Translations under genes and position numbers: made by a program
Part shown: positions 1-6,170 of the stretch, one piece after another
How the letters are laid out: each line of letters starts with the position of its first letter
Numbering within the stretch: position 1 is the stretch's first letter
The notes under the pieces: model-generated
What the model was told of the DNA's origin: nothing
Databases searched by the model: none
The model's input: the letters and a program-made list of their open reading frames with translations, nothing else
NCBI GenBank assembly: GCA_945947045.1
Contig: CAMEXG010000068.1
Coordinates: 1 to 10,116 of the forward strand
DNA: 10,116 nt
Direction: 5' to 3'
Origin: an uncultured Spirochaetales bacterium
GTDB lineage: Bacteria; Spirochaetota; Spirochaetia; Sphaerochaetales; Sphaerochaetaceae

Positions 1-242
1 AGCTGACAGGTCTTGTTACAGCTACAGCTCTTATGAGACCAGAGAAAATGAAGGGAATCTCTGTAAAGAGTGTAAAGAAAAAGTGGTCCAGCAAAGGATT
101 TGCAGCCGGAGTAAATAGAGAAATTATTGAAAAAGGCGCAGCTCTATTGGGAGAGGAAATTCCATTCATCATAGATATGACAATAAAAGGAATGACAACG
201 GTAGCTGATGAAATCGGTCTTTGGCCTGAGGAGGAAGTGTGA
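1..242 (+). CDS. HD-superfamily hydrolase, C-terminal part (5' truncated by window edge)
   Basis: Only the last 79 codons are present; the frame is open from base 3 to the TGA at 240-242. The visible part begins LTGLVTATALMRPEK and continues with a VKKKW..KGFAAGVNRE segment and a leucine/glutamate-rich tail. This matches my memory of the C-terminus of the COG2316-type predicted HD hydrolases (HDIG-like, usually near 190 residues). The metal-binding HD residues of that family lie further N-terminal, outside the window, so activity cannot be judged here. The ATG at 33 is internal and not the real start. The stop codon overlaps the GTG start of rsmD, and the AGGAGGA ribosome site for rsmD lies inside this gene's last codons, so the two are probably co-translated. 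The family call comes from remembered sequence pattern only. Confidence 0.65.
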   Translation, partial: LTGLVTATALMRPEKMKGISVKSVKKKWSSKGFAAGVNREIIEKGAALLGEEIPFIIDMTIKGMTTVADEIGLWPEEEV

Positions 243-784
243 GAATTACTGGTGGAAAATACTGCAGAAGGAACGTAGTCTGCCCTCCTGGAGTAATAAG
301 ACCTGCCATGGATAGAATGAGGGAGTCTCTCTTTTCAATTCTCGGAGATCTTACAGGCTGCTCTTTTCTCGATCTGTTTTCCGGTTCCGGCTGTGTTGCC
401 ATTGAGGCGGCAAGCAGGGGTGCCAGTCCAATTCACTTGGTTGAAATGGACAGAGGAAAGAAAGCCACAATTGAGAAGAATCTCTCATTTGTTGAAGAAG
501 AAAAGAAGCTCTTTGTAATGGACGCGGAAAGATACATTCTCTCTTCCCTTTATAGCTATGATATTGTCTATGCAGATCCTCCATTTCCTATGGATGGAAA
601 AGTGAACCTGCTGAAGAACGTAGCATCACACCACATAGTAAAACCTGGTGGATTATTTATTATCCACTACCCGGTTGAAGAAGAAAAAGAATGGCCGGAG
701 ATAATGGACGGTTTCTCTCTTTGCGACAAACGTAAGTATGGACGAAGTATGATAAGAATGTATAAAGCGGAGGAAAAATGCTAA
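239..784 (+). CDS. rsmD: 16S rRNA (guanine(966)-N2)-methyltransferase RsmD
   Basis: The predicted product is an SAM-dependent N2-methyltransferase that modifies G966 of 16S rRNA on the assembling small subunit. Its 181 residues match the usual length of about 180-200. The N-terminus MRITGGK and the RPAMDRMRESLF segment (21-32) are typical of RsmD. SAM-binding motif I is LDLFSGSG (about 44-51), followed by the EAASRGA helix. The catalytic motif IV is YADPPF (111-116), the D/N-P-P-F/Y signature of exocyclic-amine methyltransferases. The start is a GTG at 239, four bases after AGGAGG at 229-234, and it overlaps the stop of the upstream hydrolase. The 3' end overlaps the thioesterase start by 7 bases (ATGCTAA). 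RsmD is often encoded next to coaD; here it sits instead in a chain with a hydrolase and a lipid thioesterase. No key residue appears to be missing. Confidence 0.93.
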   Translation: MRITGGKYCRRNVVCPPGVIRPAMDRMRESLFSILGDLTGCSFLDLFSGSGCVAIEAASRGASPIHLVEMDRGKKATIEKNLSFVEEEKKLFVMDAERYILSSLYSYDIVYADPPFPMDGKVNLLKNVASHHIVKPGGLFIIHYPVEEEKEWPEIMDGFSLCDKRKYGRSMIRMYKAEEKC

Positions 785-1575
785 ATATAGGCCAAGATAA
801 TATTGGAAGGGATTCATCATATTTTCAGAGTACGGATACAGACTGCTTTTATGTAGTCAAGCCTCAGAAATACTTCGGTATAAGCCAAGAGGTGGCAGGT
901 ATACATGCCGCAATTAAAGGAGCAGGCCTCAAGGATATGCTGGACAATGAAGGAAGAACATGGATGATCCTCCGAACTCAGATGTCCATATCCAAATATG
1001 CTTCCTGGTGCGACGAATATGATATTGAGACATGGTGCCAAGAGGGATATAGACTTTATTGCCCCAGATATGTCGAAGCGAGAGACAAGAAGACAGGAGA
1101 ACTGCTTTTCAACTCCAAAAACCTTTGGGTTATTATGGATATGGTGAAAAACAGACCCGAAAGACCTAGTTACATAGACGGCAGGCTTGCATATGTAGAT
1201 CCAAATGTCAGACACTTTGATCCGGCCCTTCCAAAGTTTCCTCAGGAAGAGGAATACACAGTTTCTTGCATAGAGCCATATTCAGTCAAAGTAAACTATT
1301 ACGACACAGATTATAACAGGCATGTAAATAACATTTCATACATCAACTGGCTTATGGAGTCTTTTCCTCATGAATACCTAGACCAGTACCTACCTGAATT
1401 CTTTGATGTAGAGTGGAAGAAACAGTGTCATTGGGGAGACGATATAAAAGTCGAAACAAAGAAAAAAGAAGGAAGTGAAGAGTATTACACCAAAATATTC
1501 CACAAAGATGCAGACGGAAACGATGAAGTAGTTTTCCATGCAATAACAAAATGGAGAAAGAGAGACTCGAAATGA
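778..1575 (+). CDS. Acyl-ACP thioesterase (double hot-dog fold)
   Basis: The 265-residue protein has the layout of a bacterial acyl-ACP thioesterase (Acyl-ACP_TE family), which hydrolyses the thioester of acyl-acyl carrier protein in the cytosol to release free fatty acid. An N-terminal hot-dog half includes the SISKYASWCDEYDIETW stretch (70-86). A linker follows, then a second half with the catalytic segment YYDTDYNRHVNN (174-185). That segment supplies D178, N180 and H182 in the D-x-N-x-H pattern. Near C217 (KKQCHWGDD) the residue where I recall a catalytic-network Glu in plant FatB is a Gln (Q216); this is by memory alignment and needs checking. The ATG at 778 follows GGAGG (769-773) and overlaps the end of rsmD. 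The stop overlaps the next ATG as ATGA. Chain-length specificity cannot be read from sequence. Possible roles are fatty-acid release for lipid turnover or membrane composition. Confidence 0.88.
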   Translation: MLNIGQDNIGRDSSYFQSTDTDCFYVVKPQKYFGISQEVAGIHAAIKGAGLKDMLDNEGRTWMILRTQMSISKYASWCDEYDIETWCQEGYRLYCPRYVEARDKKTGELLFNSKNLWVIMDMVKNRPERPSYIDGRLAYVDPNVRHFDPALPKFPQEEEYTVSCIEPYSVKVNYYDTDYNRHVNNISYINWLMESFPHEYLDQYLPEFFDVEWKKQCHWGDDIKVETKKKEGSEEYYTKIFHKDADGNDEVVFHAITKWRKRDSK

Positions 1576-1937
1576 GTTTCTCTTCTCTCCCTGAGTATCT
1601 TTCATCATTAGATGACAAAGGGAAAGATTACACCCTCCGTTTTATTAAACTCATTGAAAACGAATACCCTACATTGAAGCTTAGAATATCATTTTCAATG
1701 CCGATGTGGTGGTTTAAGGAAAAGATGAAAGATGGGTATATCGGAGTGTCTGCAACAAAATTACGCTTTACCCTTCATTTATCCTCCGAGCCATATATAA
1801 GGGAAATAGAAAAAGATAGACCTGACTTGAAATATGGGAAGCAATGCGTCTCTATTTCTTATAACAAAGAAGAGGACTTTCTCTTTTTTGAAAAGAAAGC
1901 CAAAGAGTTTATTACATACAATATTAAGGGTCTTTGA
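1572..1937 (+). CDS. DUF1801/YdhG-like small protein
   Basis: This is a 121-residue cytosolic protein with no membrane segment or signal peptide. The order of motifs is PEYLSSLDDKGKDYTL at the N-terminus, then LKLRISFSMPMWWFK, then GYIGVSATKLRFTLHLSS, then a C-terminal KQCVSISYNKEEDFLFF helix region. This fits the DUF1801 family (B. subtilis YdhG and relatives, frataxin-like fold, proposed iron handling). The family is poorly understood and I do not assign a reaction. An ATG at 1551 in the same frame would add seven residues, but it lacks a ribosome site. The ATG at 1572 overlaps the thioesterase TGA as ATGA and is preceded by AGAGAG-like purines, so I prefer it. It is the last gene of the left chain and is followed by a hairpin at 1938-1976. 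Confidence 0.7.
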   Translation: MSFSSLPEYLSSLDDKGKDYTLRFIKLIENEYPTLKLRISFSMPMWWFKEKMKDGYIGVSATKLRFTLHLSSEPYIREIEKDRPDLKYGKQCVSISYNKEEDFLFFEKKAKEFITYNIKGL

Positions 1938-1976
1938 AATAGAAAACCAGAATCAATAGTGCGGCGGTTTTCTATT
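1938..1976. terminator. Hairpin between convergent genes, possible bidirectional terminator
   Basis: AATAGAAAACC (1938-1948) and GGTTTTCTATT (1966-1976) are perfect 11-bp inverted arms around a 17-base loop. The left arm begins one base after the stop codon of the DUF1801-like gene, and the right arm lies in the last codons of slyX. Because the arms carry A4 and T4 runs, each strand reads a T-rich right arm, but neither strand has a clean U tract after the stem. It may end transcription weakly in both directions or act mainly as a 3' end stabiliser. Confidence 0.45.
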
Positions 1977-2180
1977 AGCCCTCTCGTCGGCAGTCACATC
2001 CATAAGATCCTTGACCTTCTTTTTAATCTCTTCCATCTGAATCATGAGATGAGTAATTGTCTTACCTTGCTCTATGACTACTTCATTTAATTCTTCGTTT
2101 TGTTTTTCCAAATAACTGATTCTTATTTCAAGCCTATCTAGTTCGTCTTCGTACATAGAGATATTATCTCTTTCTTTCAT
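1953..2180 (-). CDS. slyX: SlyX family protein
   Basis: This 75-residue acidic protein is dominated by one coiled-coil segment. The core LDRLEIRISYLEKQNEELNE, followed by VVIEQGKTI, matches the SlyX family, as does the short C-terminal tail ending in PPHY, the family hallmark. E. coli SlyX is about 72 residues. Its biochemical role is unknown; it was named from its position next to slyD. The start is uncertain. The ATG at 2178-2180 has only a weak GGGA just upstream. A second ATG at 2154-2156 follows AAAGAAAGAGA about 10 bases away and would give 67 residues that begin closer to the E. coli pattern. It is convergent with the DUF1801-like gene and divergent from the WYL regulator. The last codons form one arm of the 1938-1976 hairpin. 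Confidence 0.82.
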   Translation of the reverse strand: MKERDNISMYEDELDRLEIRISYLEKQNEELNEVVIEQGKTITHLMIQMEEIKKKVKDLMDVTADERANRKPPHY

Positions 2181-2223
2181 TTCCCAAACAACTACATTCT
2201 AATGAATAATACATGTTGCAATT

Positions 2224-2238
2224 AACAAAGATTTTGTT
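2224..2238. promoter_or_regulatory. Short inverted repeat in the slyX/WYL-regulator divergent spacer
   Basis: AACAAA (2224-2229) and TTTGTT (2233-2238) are inverted arms separated by GAT, in the 128-base gap between two divergent genes. Its position would suit a shared or autoregulatory operator, but the sequence is simple and AT-rich, so it may be chance. I could not pick convincing -35/-10 pairs for either gene; a TATATA at 2261-2266 is the best -10-like string on the + strand. Confidence 0.2.
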
Positions 2239-2308
2239 GCGTTTTGTTTCATTTTTTCTTTATATATCATTTTTTTGTTGTTATACTTACAAAAAAAGGA
2301 GAACTAAC

Positions 2309-3268
2309 ATGAAAGGAGAGAGGGTTGCACAACTTGAATTGCTACTCAGATCTCATCCAGAAGGATTGAGAAGAGCTGAAATTGCAAGAAGACTTGGTGT
2401 CCATAGATCGACAATCTCCAGATATGTAGAAGATTTGTCACAGCATATCGACATCTATGAGGAAAACAATCTGATAAAAATAAAAGAAGGGAATGACGAT
2501 TCCCCTATGGAACTCTCCGTTTATGAATCTCTGGCATTTAATATGTCTGCAGAAGCCTTGGCTTCTTCAGTTTCCATGCAGAATCCTCACCTGGCTTCGG
2601 GATTGAGAAAAATAGCGATGAACATGCGCACTTATGCTCCTAAGATCAGTGAGAATATCTTTGTTCTGGCGGATGCAATAGACAAGAAAATAGAAGAAAG
2701 CATGATTGAAACTTCCTCCTATAACAAGGTATTGGAGGTTTTGATAGACTGCTGGGTATCAGGAAGAATCGCAAAGATCACTACAAATACACCAGGAAAC
2801 GAAGAGATAGAAATAGCTCCATACTTCATAGGATTCTCAGATAGTATAGATGGAAGAAAACCAATGACTGTCACAGGAAGACTGAGACATACGAAGGATA
2901 TTATCACACTCAACATCGAATCTATTATTTCTGTGCAGATGTTGAATGAAACATATACTATCCCAGATAACCTTAAGCCATTTACAAAAAAAGAGAAGGA
3001 AGACACTTATGACGCCATCGATATGATTCCATTGGTGTTGAAAGTAAAAGAAAAGAGTGCCCTCAACTCCTTCTCCACTCTCGTCCATGAAAAACCGGAG
3101 ATGGCAGAAAACGAAAATGGAGAGCTTATCTGCAACATAAAAGTCGAAAACTCAATTGAACTGTATCTACGTCTTGTGCAGTGCGGAACAAGTGTAGAGA
3201 TTATCTCTCCTGAATCCTTTAAGTCTAGATTTGTCGCTGAACTGAAGAAAATAATCTCAATGTATTGA
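2309..3268 (+). CDS. HTH transcriptional regulator with WYL and WCX domains
   Basis: The predicted 319-residue cytosolic DNA-binding regulator starts at the ATG at 2309, seven bases after AGGAG (2297-2301); an upstream in-frame ATG at 2213 lies in AT-rich leader and lacks a ribosome site. Residues 1-55 form an HTH_11-type winged helix (GLRRAEIARRLGVHRSTISRYVEDL, recognition helix about 32-42). A helical linker follows (about 68-140). Residues about 150-215 follow the WYL-domain pattern (IAPYFIGFSD, then VTGRLRHTKDIITLNIESI), but MTV occupies the place of the W-Y-L tripeptide. The C-terminal part (about 250-319, ending in a LKKII helix) resembles the WCX extension. WYL domains sense ligands, in some cases nucleic acid or nucleotides. 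The target is unknown; the neighbours suggest autoregulation or control of slyX at most. It ends just before a strong terminator. Confidence 0.75.
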   Translation: MKGERVAQLELLLRSHPEGLRRAEIARRLGVHRSTISRYVEDLSQHIDIYEENNLIKIKEGNDDSPMELSVYESLAFNMSAEALASSVSMQNPHLASGLRKIAMNMRTYAPKISENIFVLADAIDKKIEESMIETSSYNKVLEVLIDCWVSGRIAKITTNTPGNEEIEIAPYFIGFSDSIDGRKPMTVTGRLRHTKDIITLNIESIISVQMLNETYTIPDNLKPFTKKEKEDTYDAIDMIPLVLKVKEKSALNSFSTLVHEKPEMAENENGELICNIKVENSIELYLRLVQCGTSVEIISPESFKSRFVAELKKIISMY

Positions 3269-3282
3269 TTGTATCTAGAATT

Positions 3283-3318
3283 ATTTATCCCCTCGATTGA
3301 GGGGATAAATCTTTATTT
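3283..3318 (+). terminator. Intrinsic terminator after the WYL regulator (may also serve the mgl operon)
   Basis: A perfect 12-bp stem, ATTTATCCCCTC (3283-3294) with GAGGGGATAAAT (3299-3310), has a GATT tetraloop and is followed by CTTTATTTT on the + strand. It begins 14 bases after the regulator stop and two bases beyond the stop of the small ORF that ends the mgl operon. On the - strand the stem is followed by AATTCTAG, a poor U tract, so termination there would rely on the A/T-rich ends of the stem. Confidence 0.82.
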
Positions 3319-3495
3319 TCCAAAAAGATAGAAAATACCATTTGCTTCCAGGATTATCAACACGGTCACAAGGATCAGAACAAAGACACCGATGCCGATA
3401 ATCCAATCTAAAGTCTTCAAGGAGAGGTGGACATGACTGTACCACTCCTCCTTGATACTTTGCCATCTTTTCTTCTTTTTCTCTTTATCTGTCAT
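3313..3495 (-). CDS. Small single-TM protein coupled to mglC
   Basis: This 60-residue ORF has a lysine-rich N-terminus (KEKKKKRW, residues 4-11), an amphipathic stretch to about residue 28, and one strong hydrophobic helix (about 30-49, LDWIIGIGVFVLILVTVLII) before a short FYLFGK tail. The positive-inside pattern predicts a cytosolic N-terminus and one inner-membrane pass. Its ATG overlaps the mglC TGA as ATGA (3492-3495), with no separate ribosome site, so translation would depend on mglC ribosomes. It is followed directly by the 3283-3310 hairpin. I do not recognise a named family. Plausible roles are a small accessory or stabilising subunit of the Mgl transporter, or an unrelated membrane peptide. 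The coupling and clear TM segment argue for a real gene. Confidence 0.65.
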   Translation of the reverse strand: MTDKEKKKKRWQSIKEEWYSHVHLSLKTLDWIIGIGVFVLILVTVLIILEANGIFYLFGK

Positions 3496-4517
3496 TTCTT
3501 AGCAATGTACTTTCTGATATCGAGAGCAACAGCTACGACAATGACGACACCCTGTACGACATAGTTGTAGTATGGGTTGACGCCCAAGAACTGGAGGACG
3601 ATCTTCAAAAGCTCGAATACCAGGACACCAACAAGAATTCCTGATACTGTTCCGATACCACCGGTTGTAGATACACCACCGATTGTACAACCTGCAATAG
3701 CTTCAAGTTCATATCCCATACCCATGGAAGCGGAAGATCCACCGGACTTTGCAGCTAACAAATATCCTGCCACTGCATACATGAATCCTGCTGTTGCGTA
3801 GATTCTGATAAGTGTTGCTGTTGTGTTGACACCAGATACCTCTGCAGCCACTTCGTTTCCACCGATTGCATACATGTACTTTCCATGACATGTCTTATTA
3901 TAGATGAACCAGAATACTACACCGAAGAAGAGTGCAATAAAGAAGAAGTAAGGAATATAGAAGCCCTTTGTGGAACCTATTCGTCCTGTGATGAGAGAGA
4001 TGTACTTCTTCTGGAAGCCTCCGATAGGCTGAGCATCAGTGAATACAAGACAGATACCGTAGATGATTGTCTGGGTACCGAGAGTTGCGATGAATGGTGG
4101 AACCTTAAGTTTAGCTATGATTATACCGTTGATAAGACCAATACAGACACCTATACCAACGACAATCAACAATACCAGCCACATACTCATCTCAGGAACA
4201 CTCTTCCATAGTCTTCCTGTATAATCTCCTCTCTGGACAAGAACACCTGCAAGACATGCGGCAAGACCAACCTGTCTTCCAGCTGAAAGGTCTGTTCCCT
4301 TAGTGATAAGACAACCGGAGACTCCGAGAGCGATGATGAATCTTATAGCTGTATTGGAGATAAGGTTACCAAGGTTTCCCCAAGAGAAGAAGTTTTCTAC
4401 AAAAAATCCGACAATTATACTGACAATTGCCAGAAGAACTACGATGGGGTTTGATTTTGCAACGCTCAAAGCTTTTTTGGCCCAAAGCTGAGGTTTAATT
4501 GTATTTGTATTTTCCAT
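3492..4517 (-). CDS. mglC: Galactose/glucose ABC transporter permease MglC
   Basis: The 341-residue, highly hydrophobic protein is a permease of the BPD_transp_2 (RbsC/AraH/MglC) family, likely 8-10 inner-membrane helices forming the sugar channel as a homodimer. Family landmarks in order are ITKGTDLSAGRQVGLAACLAG-like (71-91; usual form GIDLSVGS), LKVPPFIATLGT (137-148), YAIGGNEVAAEVSGVN (216-231, the cytoplasmic coupling loop) and GYELEAIAGCTIGGVSTTGG (268-287). The N-terminus is cytosolic with two lysines near residue 14. AAGGAGG lies about nine bases before the ATG at 4515-4517, and mglA ends 14 bases upstream, so the gene is within the mglBAC operon. It is followed without a gap by a small TM ORF. 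The substrate is inferred from MglB; ribose- or xylose-type permeases look similar on their own. Confidence 0.92.
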   Translation of the reverse strand: MENTNTIKPQLWAKKALSVAKSNPIVVLLAIVSIIVGFFVENFFSWGNLGNLISNTAIRFIIALGVSGCLITKGTDLSAGRQVGLAACLAGVLVQRGDYTGRLWKSVPEMSMWLVLLIVVGIGVCIGLINGIIIAKLKVPPFIATLGTQTIIYGICLVFTDAQPIGGFQKKYISLITGRIGSTKGFYIPYFFFIALFFGVVFWFIYNKTCHGKYMYAIGGNEVAAEVSGVNTTATLIRIYATAGFMYAVAGYLLAAKSGGSSASMGMGYELEAIAGCTIGGVSTTGGIGTVSGILVGVLVFELLKIVLQFLGVNPYYNYVVQGVVIVVAVALDIRKYIAKK

Positions 4518-4531
4518 TTATGCTTTCCTCC

Positions 4532-6043
4532 TTATTCAAACTGTGTAGCAAGGGCCATGATGTTCTCTTGTGTTGCATCCTTGCCTTCCACAAATCCTGT
4601 GACTCTTCCATCACACATAACCATAATCCTATCCGACATACCGATAAGCTCACCCATTTCAGAAGATATCATGATGATGCTCTTTCCCTGTTTTGCCAGA
4701 TCAGCGATGATACAGTAGATTTCATACTTTGCACCAACGTCGATACCTCTCGTAGGCTCGTCTAGAATGAGTACGTCAGGATTATTTGCAAGCCACCTTC
4801 CAACTAATACTTTCTGCTGGTTACCACCAGAAAGAGTCTTAATCTGAGTTTTGGAAGAAGGAGTCTTTATGGCCATCTTCTTAACGTTATCCTGAACAAG
4901 GTTTTCAACTTTACCGGAGTTAATACAGATCTGCCAGTCCAAGTATTTCTTCAAACTTGAAATAGAAATGTTATCTGCAATAGACAATACTCCCAATATA
5001 CCGGAACCACGCCTGTCTTCAGTAAGCATTGCGATTCCTTGGTCGATTGCATCTTTAGGTCTATTGATCTTCAATTCCTTGCCTTGATAATAAATCTTTC
5101 CGGCACTATGTGAGCGAGTACCAAACAGACCTTCCATCAACTCTGTCCTCTGAGCACCTACAAGACCTCCTACACCAAGAATCTCACCCTTTCTTAGTTC
5201 AAAGTTCACGTGTCTGAAGCTCTTTGGATTAATCGATGTGAAATCTTCAACCTTAAAGACAACATCTCCAGGAACGTTTTCTTTTACAGGATAGAGGTTT
5301 TTCAACTCTCTTCCGACCATTTTTGTAATGATCATATCTGTTGTAAGTTCTTTTGCATCCCATGTTCCGATATAGTGGCCGTCACGCATGATTGTAACTT
5401 CGTCACTAATTCTCAAGATTTCATCCATTTTATGGGAGATGTATACTATAGCGACACCTTCAGCCTTCAAGTCCTCAATGATTCTAAACAGAGCATCGAC
5501 TTCGTTCTGTGTCAAAGAAGAAGTAGGCTCGTCCAAAATCAAGACTCTACAGTTGGCGCTTACGGCTTTTGCAATCTCTACCGACTGCATCTGGGATACA
5601 CTTAATGATCCTACTTTTGCCTTTGGATCAAAATCCATCCTTACTTTCTTTAAAAGCTTGGCAGTATCTTCATACATCTTGGCATGATCTACCATCGGGA
5701 TGAATCCCAAAGCCTTCTTCATAGGGTAACGACCTAAGAAGATGTTCTCACCGATAGTTCTAGCTGGAATTGGCTGAAGTTCCTGATGAACCATTGCAAT
5801 ACCTTTTTTCAAAGCATCCATCGGGTCTGTAATTACAGTCTTCTGGCCATCGATGAAAAGTTCACCTTCATCCATTTTGTAGATACCGAACATGCATTTC
5901 ATCAAGGTGGATTTTCCGGCACCATTCTCACCCATCAGAGCGTGGACCTTTCCAGGGTGCAGGCACAGTCGGGCATGATCCAAAGCCTTTACTCCTGGGA
6001 AGGATTTACTCACGTCATGCATTTCTAGCAAATACTCAGACAT
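4532..6043 (-). CDS. mglA: Galactose/glucose ABC transporter ATP-binding protein MglA
   Basis: The 503 residues form two fused ABC domains, the usual plan for MglA/RbsA/XylG proteins that power periplasmic sugar import. Domain 1 has Walker A GENGAGKST (38-46), Q-loop Q87 in VHQEL, signature LSVSQ (147-151, a variant of LSGGQ), Walker B LILDEP (168-173) and H-loop H204. Domain 2 has a degenerate P-loop GLVGAQRTE (293-301) with no GKS/T, an intact signature LSGGN (404-408), Walker B VLILDEP (424-430), and ISSEM (459-463) where the H-loop His would be. A catalytically poor second site like this is normal for the family. The ATG at 6041-6043 follows AAAGGAGG by a few bases. A hairpin at 6117-6146 separates it from mglB. 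In E. coli the homologous protein serves galactose and methyl-galactoside uptake. Confidence 0.94.
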   Translation of the reverse strand: MSEYLLEMHDVSKSFPGVKALDHARLCLHPGKVHALMGENGAGKSTLMKCMFGIYKMDEGELFIDGQKTVITDPMDALKKGIAMVHQELQPIPARTIGENIFLGRYPMKKALGFIPMVDHAKMYEDTAKLLKKVRMDFDPKAKVGSLSVSQMQSVEIAKAVSANCRVLILDEPTSSLTQNEVDALFRIIEDLKAEGVAIVYISHKMDEILRISDEVTIMRDGHYIGTWDAKELTTDMIITKMVGRELKNLYPVKENVPGDVVFKVEDFTSINPKSFRHVNFELRKGEILGVGGLVGAQRTELMEGLFGTRSHSAGKIYYQGKELKINRPKDAIDQGIAMLTEDRRGSGILGVLSIADNISISSLKKYLDWQICINSGKVENLVQDNVKKMAIKTPSSKTQIKTLSGGNQQKVLVGRWLANNPDVLILDEPTRGIDVGAKYEIYCIIADLAKQGKSIIMISSEMGELIGMSDRIMVMCDGRVTGFVEGKDATQENIMALATQFE

Positions 6044-6116
6044 GCATAACCTCCTTTTATTTTATATCCTTCTTCATCTTTCCCCGTGAGAGAAACATGA
6101 AGAAAGAAATACTAGA

Positions 6117-6146
6117 AAGCGGGTGAAGTAAATATCTCACCCGCTT
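6117..6146 (-). terminator. Intercistronic hairpin between mglB and mglA (attenuator or 3' stabiliser)
   Basis: AAGCGGGTGA (6117-6126) and TCACCCGCTT (6137-6146) form a perfect 10-bp GC-rich stem around a 10-base loop. Read on the - strand it lies 24 bases after the mglB stop and about 73 bases before the mglA start, and is followed by TCTAGTATTTCTTTC, a broken T-rich tail. This suits partial termination or protection of the mglB message, giving far more binding protein than transporter. The + strand also has T-rich sequence after it, but no + gene reads in. Confidence 0.68.
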
Positions 6147-6170
6147 CTTTTAAACCAAAAGTAACCGGAA

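Noticed and set aside
2282..2287. TATACT as the -10 of the WYL regulator gene
   Set aside because: Transcription would start almost on the ribosome site, and there is no -35-like sequence 16-18 bases upstream.
3281..3466. A 61-codon - strand frame overlapping the small TM ORF
   Set aside because: It overlaps the ATGA-coupled TM ORF in another frame and runs through the terminator stem; no ribosome site.
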